Shown piece by piece: positions 54,203 through 61,216 of a stretch of 64,000 nt of DNA. The DNA lies in contig NZ_CP009556.1 of the NCBI RefSeq assembly GCF_000959365.1, positions 310,001 to 374,000 of the forward strand, read 5' to 3'. The notes below the pieces were generated by a model, which was given only the letters and a program-made list of their open reading frames with translations, searched no databases and had not been told where the DNA came from. Positions within the stretch are counted from its first letter, which is position 1; each line of letters starts with the position of its first letter. The position numbers and the translations under genes are program-made. The DNA comes from Burkholderia oklahomensis C6786 (GTDB lineage Bacteria; Pseudomonadota; Gammaproteobacteria; Burkholderiales; Burkholderiaceae).

Positions 54203-54847
54203 TCAAACGTTGCGTTCGATGTGATCCGCCAGCAGATTCAACGCGCGCGCGACCTGACGCCCGAAGTAGCTCGGCCGCTCGCGCTCATACGCGCGCAGCA
54301 GCGTCGTGCACTCGCGTTCCGCCCAACGCCAATACGGCCCCTGCTTCACAAACGCCGGATGATCCCGCAATTCGGCCGGCACCGCGTGCTCGTCGTCCCA
54401 ACCCCAGAAATAAGCCTGATGCGGACGCGCGAACGACATGCCGACCATGCGCGCGACCATCGCATCGTGGCGCACCGTGAAGTCGATGACTTCCGTTCGC
54501 GCGCGCCCGTCGGCATCGGTGTGGCGCGCCTCGATCCAGCAGTGGTAGCGCGCGAGCTGCGACAGATGCTTCGCGGCGCGGCGCCGTTCGCGCGTCGAGC
54601 AAAGAACGAACAGATTGTCTTCGCCGAAATCCATGACCTCGCCGCCCGCGACAGGTCGATACCGCGCGCCCGTCAGCATCGTGAGCAAGCGCGCGCCGAC
54701 GATCGCGTAGTCGGCGCAGCGCATGTAGCCGTCCTTGGTCGTCGCCTCCGACACGCTTCGGTGAACGACTTCGTCGATGACGGAACGCAGCGCCGCATGG
54801 ATCGGTACGGTCAGGATCGGGGGGCTCGTATGAGGTTCGTATTGCAT
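54203..54847 (-). CDS. Hypothetical protein, 214 aa, with possible Cys-His-Asp triad
   Basis: A cytoplasmic protein of unknown function. The order Cys44 (YMRCADYAIVGARLLTMLTG), His102 (ARYHCWIEARH) and Asp122 (EVIDFTVRHD) is that of transglutaminase/papain-like folds: Cys at the start of a helix, then His on one strand and Asp on the next. It may belong to the DUF2026 type, but I am not sure of this. The C-terminal 80 residues contain many Trp, Tyr and Arg. The ATG at 54847 is close to an AT-rich upstream stretch. Confidence 0.72.
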   Translation of the reverse strand: MQYEPHTSPPILTVPIHAALRSVIDEVVHRSVSEATTKDGYMRCADYAIVGARLLTMLTGARYRPVAGGEVMDFGEDNLFVLCSTRERRRAAKHLSQLARYHCWIEARHTDADGRARTEVIDFTVRHDAMVARMVGMSFARPHQAYFWGWDDEHAVPAELRDHPAFVKQGPYWRWAERECTTLLRAYERERPSYFGRQVARALNLLADHIERNV

Positions 54848-55334
54848 CGAGGCTGAGCGCGTTGAACCGATTGTCGGGATGAGTAACAGCCGCGGAATTA
54901 TTACTTTTCGTTACATATTGCTGTGTCGAATTTGGAGAAGGTTTGTATGTTTTTGTCGCGTCGCGCGAACAGGAGAACGACCCCGCACGGCGCGCGCGCT
55001 TCATCGCACGCGCCAGCCTTCTCGCCGTCGGCGAGACCGGCTGCCGGTCGATCCCGCCGGAGCGCCGGCGACGGCTCGTCCGGCAACCGCTTTCCCGGCT
55101 CGTCGACACGCGCGCTCGGTCATGGGCATTCCGCCTTCCGGCATACCGACGCACCGCGTTCCGTCGACGTCAACGCTCGGCGCGCCGCCGCGTCCCGCTC
55201 TCCGCCGGGCATTCGCTACACAGCGGACGACTTTTTTCCACGCCCCCATGCCGTCGGCGCGGGCGTCGCCGGCATGCGCCGACGGCACGCCCCTTGCTGC
55301 ATTCGTCAGTGCATCCCAAAGCAAAGGAGGTCTC
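54848..55334. other. Divergent intergenic region, no gene seen
   Basis: About 490 bases between the 214-residue gene and the CBS gene, transcribed away from each other. The part 54890-54960 is AT-rich (GGAATTATTACTTTTCG) and probably holds the minus-strand promoter. Nothing further is supported. Confidence 0.5.
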
Positions 55335-55766
55335 ATGCATCGCATCAACGAAATCATGTCGCTCGACGTCGTGCATGTCGCCCCGTCCGATTCGATCCGG
55401 CACGCAGCGGAGCTGATGGCGCGCTTCGATATCGGTGCGCTGCCCGTCTGCGAGGACAACCGGCTCATCGGCATGGTTACCGATCGAGATCTCGTCGTGC
55501 GCGCGGTCTCGGCCGGCAAGACGCCCGACACGAAGGTGCGCGAGGTCGCGTCCGGGACGATCGAATGGTGCTTCGACGACGATCAGATCGACGACGTCCA
55601 GAAGTTCATGGCGGATGCGCAACTGCGGCGGATGCCCGTCGTCGATCACGACAAGCGCCTCGTCGGCATGCTGTCGATCGGCGATCTCGCGACGCGCACC
55701 GACGGCGCGTCGCGCGACGAAGTCGCGAACACGCTCGAAGGCGTGTCGCAGCCGCGCCGCTCGTGA
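55335..55766 (+). CDS. CBS domain pair protein
   Basis: A 143-residue stand-alone tandem CBS module. CBS1 is IMSLDVVHVAPSDSIRHAAELMARFDIGALPV then VTDRDLVVRAV; CBS2 is WCFDDDQIDDVQKFMADAQLRRMPVVD then VGMLSIGDLATR. Such modules bind AMP, ATP or similar and act as energy or redox sensors. AAAGGAGGTC before the ATG at 55335 is a near-perfect ribosome site. It is followed 143 bases later by the PRC-barrel gene on the same strand, so cotranscription is possible. Confidence 0.92.
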   Translation: MHRINEIMSLDVVHVAPSDSIRHAAELMARFDIGALPVCEDNRLIGMVTDRDLVVRAVSAGKTPDTKVREVASGTIEWCFDDDQIDDVQKFMADAQLRRMPVVDHDKRLVGMLSIGDLATRTDGASRDEVANTLEGVSQPRRS

Positions 55767-55909
55767 CGGCGGCGAGGCGCCCGCAAACGACTGCGGCGGC
55801 GGGCCGCGCGCCCGCGCCGCGCCCCGTCCGGACCGGTGCAGCGGCATCGCCCGGTCGCGCGACGCCGCCGGACGCCGTCCGGCCGTCGCTCAATTGAAGG
55901 AGGTCGACG

Positions 55910-56404
55910 ATGAACACCCCTCAACCAGGCACCACGCGGATCATCGGCAAAGGCCGCGCCACCGCCGCGGGCCCGGGGCCCGACGTGATGGCGGCCGGCA
56001 CGCTCGATGGCGACAAGGTCTATACGACGGACGGCGACGACGTCGGCAAGATCAAGGAGATCATGCTCGACGTGCGCACGGGTCGGGTCGCGTATGCGGT
56101 GCTGTCGAGCGGCGGCCTGCTCGGCATCGGCGACAAGCTGCTCGCGATTCCGTGGAGCGCGCTCACGCTCGACACCGACCGCAAGTGCTTCCTCGTGTCG
56201 GTATCGTCCGAGCGCATCAAGAACGCGCCCGGATTCGACAAGAGCCACTGGCCGGCAATGGCCGATCCGAACTGGGCCGCGTCGCTGCATCAGTATTACG
56301 GGAGCGCGCCTTACTGGAGCGACGTCGACGAGGAGCTCGGCATCGACGCGCCGCCCCGCGAGGCGTCGCCCGACCGGCCCGAGCGCGGCGAAGGCCGGCA
56401 CTAG
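55910..56404 (+). CDS. PRC-barrel domain protein
   Basis: A 164-residue protein with one PRC-barrel (about residues 25-105): GTLDGDKVYTTDGDDVGKIKEIMLDVRTGRVAYAVLSSGG then KLLAIPWSALTLD. The rest is a polar extension with aromatic residues (SLHQYYGSAPYWSDVDEELG). PRC-barrel proteins of this type occur with CBS, BON and DUF proteins in stress islands and may bind RNA or membrane proteins. GAAGGAGGTCG precedes the ATG. An intrinsic terminator follows at 56520. Confidence 0.9.
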   Translation: MNTPQPGTTRIIGKGRATAAGPGPDVMAAGTLDGDKVYTTDGDDVGKIKEIMLDVRTGRVAYAVLSSGGLLGIGDKLLAIPWSALTLDTDRKCFLVSVSSERIKNAPGFDKSHWPAMADPNWAASLHQYYGSAPYWSDVDEELGIDAPPREASPDRPERGEGRH

Positions 56405-56519
56405 CTCCGGCACGCACGCGCGCCGCGCAGGCGTTCGTGCCGCGCGCGGCGCCGCCGTGCGCTGCGCTGCTCTGTGAACACGTCCGGGAACCTGAGGTTC
56501 GACCGCAGAGCAGTCCTTC

Positions 56520-56544
56520 GAGCGCCTCGCGGCGCTCTTTTTTT
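56520..56544 (+). terminator. Intrinsic (Rho-independent) terminator
   Basis: GAGCGCC at 56520-56526 pairs with GGCGCTC at 56531-56537 across a TCGC loop and is directly followed by seven T residues (56538-56544). It is the clearest terminator in the window, 115 bases after the PRC-barrel stop. The 115-base gap could hold a 3'-derived small RNA. Confidence 0.88.
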
Positions 56545-56610
56545 GCGCGGCTCCGGCTTGCGTCGTTCCTTTTTACAAACGTACCGTAACGAAAACGCCC
56601 GCCGGACATT

Positions 56611-57060
56611 TCAGCCATCGCGCTCGCCCGCGGCCGCCGCGTCGAGAAAGCGCAGCAGGCGGTGCAGCGTCAGCGGCTTCGCGCAGTGCGCGTCGAATCC
56701 CGCGTCGCGCGCGCGTTCGAGGTCGCGCCGCGCCGAGAACGCACTGCACGCGACGAGCAGCATGTCCGCGGTCGCCCGCTCGCGCCGCAGCCGCCGCGCG
56801 ATCTCGAGCCCGTCGAGGCCCGGCATCGCGATGTCGAGGACGATCGCGAACGGCCGCCAGTCGCGCGCCGTGTCGCAGACCGCGAACGGATCGTCGACGA
56901 CGCGGCATTCGAAACCGCGCGCATCGAGCAGCAGGCGCAGCGCCTCGGCGGCGTCGCGATAGTCGTCGACCACGAGCACGCGCCGCTCGCCGGCGCGCGC
57001 GCCGGCGAGCGGACGCCACAGGACGACGTCCTCACCTGCGTCGAAGCGTTCGTTCGTCAT
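56611..57060 (-). CDS. Single-domain response regulator
   Basis: A 149-residue CheY-type receiver with no output domain. Acidic residues are in RRVLVVDDYRDAAEAL, the phosphoacceptor is Asp76 in FAIVLDIAMPGLDGLEIARRL, and the conserved Lys128 is in AHCAKPLTL. All active-site residues are present. A 25-residue N-terminal extension precedes the fold. It is likely a phosphorelay partner; the hybrid histidine kinase at 61217 is the only kinase in the window, so a link is possible but unproved. AGAGGAGATTTCG precedes the ATG. Confidence 0.9.
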   Translation of the reverse strand: MTNERFDAGEDVVLWRPLAGARAGERRVLVVDDYRDAAEALRLLLDARGFECRVVDDPFAVCDTARDWRPFAIVLDIAMPGLDGLEIARRLRRERATADMLLVACSAFSARRDLERARDAGFDAHCAKPLTLHRLLRFLDAAAAGERDG

Positions 57061-57358
57061 CGAAATCTCCTCTCGTCCGATCATCGTCCGCGCGAGGCAG
57101 CAACGCCCGAACCCGATACAGGCATGCGGCGTGCGCCGACTGTGCGTCGCGAACGCGGAGATCGTCGATGCCCTCGCGCCGGGCGCAGCACCCGCCGATG
57201 CCGCGGCGGCCCGTCGCGATGCCTCTGCCGCGCTTCGCCAGCGTCTCGCCGGTCGCGACCGGCAGCGCCGCTTCATACACCTCCGCGCCGCCGAGCATCG
57301 TTTCGAGCGCCTGCTACAGCAACTCGCGAACGCCGTCGCCGAGCTGTTTCTTTGCCAT
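57032..57358 (-). pseudogene. Small gene interrupted by an in-frame amber codon
   Basis: From a well-placed ATG at 57358 (GGAGGGCG upstream) the frame reads MAKKQLGDGVRELL and then TAG at 57314-57316. It continues QALETMLGGAEVYEAALPVATGETLAK for a further 80 or so residues to 57032, overlapping the response regulator start by 29 bases. The text after the stop reads like a continuous helical protein, so a CAG-to-TAG change is likely. The final part becomes Arg-rich and may not be native. The family is not recognised. Confidence 0.5.
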
Positions 57359-57423
57359 GGCGCCCTCCGGATCGGCGGGACCGGGGCCCCGCCGGCCGAA
57401 CGTCGAACGTGACGAACGCGGCG

Positions 57424-58029
57424 TCAGCGCGCCGCGCCGACCTTGCGCGACACTGCGCGCGCGTCGGCGAAGTGCTGCCTCAGCATCGGCAGCGTCTGCA
57501 CGGCAAACGCGCGCAGATCGGGGTCGCGGCCCGCGCGCGCCTCGTTCTCGAACAGCAGGATCGCCCTGCGATGCGCAGCCGGGCCCGCGGCGGCGAGGTA
57601 CGCGACGTCGAAGTCGCGGCCGCTCTTGCCGCGCAGCGCCTCGACGTCCGGATCGATGATCTGCGCGGCCTGCACGGGCAAGCCCTTGCGCTCGGCGAGC
57701 CGGCGCAGCGCCTCGTTGAGCCGGCCATGATCGTCGACCATCCGCTTCGCGAACGCGCGCACGTCCGGCGTCGCCGAGCGTTCGCCGGCGAGCTGGCCCG
57801 CCTGCACCTCGCTTTTGCCGGCGAGCGCGGCCTTGTCGACGAACTCGGCGTCGATGCCCTGCGGCCGCTTCGCGATCTGCGTGTCGCTCGTGTCGTTGGG
57901 CGGATTGACGACGCCGCGGTCGGCGCGGGAGCTCGACGCGGGCGGCTCGCCCGGCGTCTGCGCATGCAGCGCGGCCGCGCCGAGCGCCACGCACGCCGCG
58001 CCTGCGATGATCCATCTGCGCGTTTTCAT
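57424..58029 (-). CDS. DUF4142 periplasmic protein
   Basis: A 201-residue protein with a signal peptide ending ALHAQT (about residue 24). The DUF4142 domain is a ferritin-like four-helix fold: DAEFVDKAALAGKSEVQAGQLAGERSATPDVRAFAKRMVDDHGRLNEALRRLAERKGLPV and then AAHRRAILLFENEARAGRDPDLRAFAVQTLPMLRQHF. Conserved His and Glu residues may hold a metal. It lies just upstream of the amber-interrupted gene on the same strand. GGAGGTCACCG precedes the ATG. Confidence 0.88.
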   Translation of the reverse strand: MKTRRWIIAGAACVALGAAALHAQTPGEPPASSSRADRGVVNPPNDTSDTQIAKRPQGIDAEFVDKAALAGKSEVQAGQLAGERSATPDVRAFAKRMVDDHGRLNEALRRLAERKGLPVQAAQIIDPDVEALRGKSGRDFDVAYLAAAGPAAHRRAILLFENEARAGRDPDLRAFAVQTLPMLRQHFADARAVSRKVGAAR

Positions 58030-58233
58030 CGGTGACCTCCTGTGAGATAGCATCGCCCGCGGCCATCGGCCGTTGACGATCGTCACGCCGTTCTTCGGAT
58101 GCGGCGTCGTTTGGCCCGTGAGGCAGTCCGCACCGTCCGTCCGACGCAAGCGGCGCGTGGCAGCAGCCGGCCCGCCCGCCTGAGCGGCGCACTCCGTCAC
58201 CGCGTCTCGTCCGCCGATGACCGCGGCGCCGAA

Positions 58234-58800
58234 CTACCGCGCCGACACGTCGGGCGGCCTGCGCGGCGGCCGCGCCGGATCGAAGTCGGCCCACTCGCCG
58301 TCGGCCCATTCTCCTTCGACGCGCTCGACGCCGGCCGCGCCCGTGGCGCGCAGCGCCGCCTCGGCCGCGCTCGCCGTCTCGCCGGTCACGTGCGCGGCCA
58401 GCATGACGCCGGCGTCGCTCTGAGTGAGCGTGCCCGTGCCCTCGATCTGCCGGCCCTTCATGCGCCGCAGCGCGCCGCCGAACGCGCCGATGTAGCCGCC
58501 GGCGAGCGCGGCCGCGGGCCACACGACCCAGTACCGCCAGCCGAGCAGGTAGGCGACGAAGCCGGCGACGAGCCCGGCGATCACGCCGAGCGCCGCGCCA
58601 TACGCAGCGCCCTTGCCGCCCGGCCGCGCGGCCGAATCCGCGTACACGTCGCCGCCGATCGGATATTTCGCGTGTTGTCCGCTCGGATTCAGAAAAAAGA
58701 TCGACACGTCGTCGGGCCTGAAGTCGCGCGCATACAGACGTCGCGCGCCGGCCTCCGCTTGCTCGAACGTCGTGAAGCGGCCTGCCACGATCATCGCCAT
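58234..58800 (-). CDS. Glycine-zipper type inner-membrane protein
   Basis: A 188-residue protein of uncertain family. The N-terminal part (MIVAGRFTTFEQAEAGARRLYARDFRPDDVSIFFLNPSGQH) resembles the ferredoxin-like modules of general stress membrane proteins. A Gly/Ala-rich double helix (residues 75-110) follows, and a soluble end with VMLAAHVTGETASAAEAALRATGA. The last 20 residues contain a duplicated EWADGEWADFD. The ATG at 58800 has GAGGCAA upstream. Function is unknown; the stress link is inferred from context. Confidence 0.75.
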   Translation of the reverse strand: MAMIVAGRFTTFEQAEAGARRLYARDFRPDDVSIFFLNPSGQHAKYPIGGDVYADSAARPGGKGAAYGAALGVIAGLVAGFVAYLLGWRYWVVWPAAALAGGYIGAFGGALRRMKGRQIEGTGTLTQSDAGVMLAAHVTGETASAAEAALRATGAAGVERVEGEWADGEWADFDPARPPRRPPDVSAR

Positions 58801-58977
58801 GACGATTTGCCTCCGCACGTCGCGCGCCGGCCGGCGGCCGGCGCCGTTCCATCGCCGCGCCATGCGCCGTGCGCGGCGCGCCGCCGGTCGCGCATTCGAT
58901 CGGCCGGCCCGACGGCGCGTTTCGGCGACAAGGAACGGCCCATCACCCGCCGTCGGCGGCCGCGCCCCTTTCTCGCC

Positions 58978-59283
58978 TCACATCAGCTTGCCGACCTCCT
59001 TCGACACCGACGCCGGCGTGTCGTATTGCCGATCGGGAATTCGCCGAAGCATGTCGATGACGTCGCCGTCGGCGTGCGAACGTTCCGCGCAGCGGACGAC
59101 GTCGTCCTTGCTCGCCGGATAATCCATGCCTTTCAGCGTCTTTTGAATATCGACCGGACTCGGTGCCTTGCCGTGCCCTCCCTGATGGCCGCCCTTGTCG
59201 TGATCCTGCTGCATGCGCTCGCCCTCGTGCGCGCGCGAGCGGCTGAGCTCGTGGCCGGTATGCGGATGGCGTTGGGATGTCAT
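58978..59283 (-). CDS. DUF2795 protein
   Basis: A 101-residue protein. Residues 1-45 are His/Gly/Lys-rich and disordered (HDKGGHQGGHGKAPSP). The DUF2795 domain follows: VDIQKTLKGMDYPASKDDVVRCAERSHADGDVIDMLRRIPDRQYDTPASVSKEVG. This is a small helical domain of unknown function. AGGAGGTTGTC precedes the ATG. The His-rich stretch could bind metal. It is monocistronic within the island. Confidence 0.88.
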   Translation of the reverse strand: MTSQRHPHTGHELSRSRAHEGERMQQDHDKGGHQGGHGKAPSPVDIQKTLKGMDYPASKDDVVRCAERSHADGDVIDMLRRIPDRQYDTPASVSKEVGKLM

Positions 59284-59427
59284 TTGACAACCTCCTGTCG
59301 AGTGGAGCGTCGCGGCGGATCGCGCCGCGCCGCCTGACGCCTGACGCCGGATCGGACCGCGAATCGCCGAATCCGCGCGTCGAACGACATCTCGTCCGGC
59401 CCGCGCGAAACGACACGCGCCTGGACG

Positions 59428-60459
59428 TTACGAAACGGCGCCGCGCCGTCCGCGCGCGATCGCCGTGACGACGAGCGCCGCGGCCGTCAGCGCGACCGCG
59501 CCCGCGACCCGCGGCCGCTGCATCACCGAGTTGTAGGCGCACGAGCGCAGCACGACGCCGTCCATGCCTTCACGCTCGTGCAACGGCCGCGCCGGCTCGT
59601 ACAGCGCGTTGTCGTCGCGCGGCCGCGCGGGACGCATCGTGCGCTGCCCGCGCGAGAACAGCGACGCGGCGAGCCGGTCGAACAGCCGCAGCGCGTGATA
59701 CGCGCCCGACGACGTCACCTTCGCCGCGCCGCCGACGAACAGCGTGCGGCGCGGATGCTCGGCCGCGAACAGGATCGCGTCGGCGACGATGTCCGGGTCG
59801 TAGATCGGCGGCGGCAGCTTCGCCTCGACGTTCATGTAGTTCTTCGCGTGCATCACGAACATCGTGTCGATCGCGGCGGGCTTGACGAGCGTGACCGACA
59901 CCGGCACGTTGTCCGCTTCGAGCTCGATGCGCAGCGAATCGCTGAACCCTTTGATCGCATGCTCCGACGCCGCGTACGCGCTTTGCAGCGGAATCGGCGC
60001 GTCGGACGCCTCGCTGCCCATGTTGACGATCGCGCCGCCGCGAAAATCGCTCTTGCGGCGAAAGTGCTCGGACGCGACGAGCGAGCCGTGCACGACGCCC
60101 CAGTAGTTCGTGTCGAACAGCCGGCGCTGGTCGTCGAGCGGCACTGACAGCGCGGAGCCGAAGATCGTCACGCCCGCGTTGTTGACCCATGTGTCGAAGC
60201 CGCCGAACGTCTCGACGGCCTTCGCCGCCGCGCGCTGCACGTCCTCGTAGCTGCCGACGTCGGCCGCGACCGCGACGGCGAGGCCGCCGTGCTGCCGGAT
60301 CTCTTCGCACAACGCTTCGAGGGCGGTATCGTTGCGCGCGACGAGCACGAGCTTCGCGCCCTTCTTCGCGGCCTTGCGCGCGGTGACGAGACCGATGCCG
60401 CTCGTCGCGCCGGTGATCACGATCGTCTGCTCGCCGATCGGCTTCAGCGTGCATTTCAT
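59428..60459 (-). CDS. Short-chain dehydrogenase/reductase with altered catalytic lysine
   Basis: A 343-residue SDR of the classical type with a C-terminal extension. The cofactor motif TGATSGIG is at residues 16-23, NNAG at 93-96 and the catalytic Tyr at 162. The usual YxxxK reads YAASE, with Glu166 (GAG, 59962-59964) where Lys (AAG) is expected. The extension (about 260-343) ends with a hydrophobic helix (VAGAVALTAAALVVTAIARG), suggesting membrane attachment. AAGGAGTTCA precedes the ATG. The missing lysine may make it inactive or change the chemistry. Confidence 0.88.
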   Translation of the reverse strand: MKCTLKPIGEQTIVITGATSGIGLVTARKAAKKGAKLVLVARNDTALEALCEEIRQHGGLAVAVAADVGSYEDVQRAAAKAVETFGGFDTWVNNAGVTIFGSALSVPLDDQRRLFDTNYWGVVHGSLVASEHFRRKSDFRGGAIVNMGSEASDAPIPLQSAYAASEHAIKGFSDSLRIELEADNVPVSVTLVKPAAIDTMFVMHAKNYMNVEAKLPPPIYDPDIVADAILFAAEHPRRTLFVGGAAKVTSSGAYHALRLFDRLAASLFSRGQRTMRPARPRDDNALYEPARPLHEREGMDGVVLRSCAYNSVMQRPRVAGAVALTAAALVVTAIARGRRGAVS

Positions 60460-60486
60460 GATTGAACTCCTTGCCGGACGAACCGG

Positions 60487-60957
60487 TTACTTCGGCCGCA
60501 CCGACAGCTTGTCGCGCACGGTCTTCACGCCTTCCACCTGCTTCGTCACGTCGACGGCGAGCGTGCGCTGCCGCTCGTCGGGCACCGTGCCCGCGAGCTG
60601 AACCGTGCCGTGCCGCGTCGTCACGTGGATGCCGCCCGACGACAGGTCGTTCGTCGCGAGCAGCGTGGCCTTCACCTTCGCCGTGACCGCGGTGTCGCGC
60701 AGCTTCGTGCCCGCGCTCGTCGAATGCGGCGACGACGCGCCGGTCGTGTCGTATGCGCGGTTCGCGGCGTTCGATCCCGTCATGTCGTTCGGACCATTCG
60801 CATCGCCGCCCGCGGCGGCCGCGGCTTGCGGCAACGCGAGGCACGCGGCCGCGATCGCGATCAGCACGGCCACGCCGAAGCCGCCGAAGCGCTTCGCGCG
60901 ATGACGTGGCGAATGCAGGTGCGTGTGTAGCGATGCGCGTGATTGCGTTCCTTTCAT
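60487..60957 (-). CDS. BON domain periplasmic protein (OsmY-like)
   Basis: A 156-residue exported protein. The signal peptide ends near LPQAAAAAG (about residue 50), after an unusually long basic lead of about 27 residues. A linker and one BON domain follow (about 85-155: KLRDTAVTAKVKATLLATNDLSSGGIHVTTRHGTVQLAGTVPDERQRTLAVDVTKQVEGV). BON proteins bind phospholipids and protect the envelope under osmotic stress; OsmY has two domains. It lies 27 bases upstream of the SDR gene on the same strand, so the two are likely cotranscribed. AAAGGAGCTG precedes the ATG. Confidence 0.88.
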   Translation of the reverse strand: MKGTQSRASLHTHLHSPRHRAKRFGGFGVAVLIAIAAACLALPQAAAAAGGDANGPNDMTGSNAANRAYDTTGASSPHSTSAGTKLRDTAVTAKVKATLLATNDLSSGGIHVTTRHGTVQLAGTVPDERQRTLAVDVTKQVEGVKTVRDKLSVRPK

Positions 60958-61216
60958 CGTCAGCTCCTTTCGTCGAATCGGCTCGGCGGCCGGGTGCCTC
61001 ACGATGTTGCAAACGGCGTTCCACCGCGCGAAGGCCGCGCCGGACATGGGCTCGCGCATCGCGGGGTGCGATCCGCCGCCGCGCTTTTCGGCAAGCCGTT
61101 GTAACTTTTGCGGTCGAGCGCACGCACCTCGCGCGCGATGCGAACGGGCGCGCGCGCTTCGCGGCGACCGCCGGCAGCAGCGCGGCCGCACGCCGCGCCT
61201 CGGCCGCTCCCGAGCG

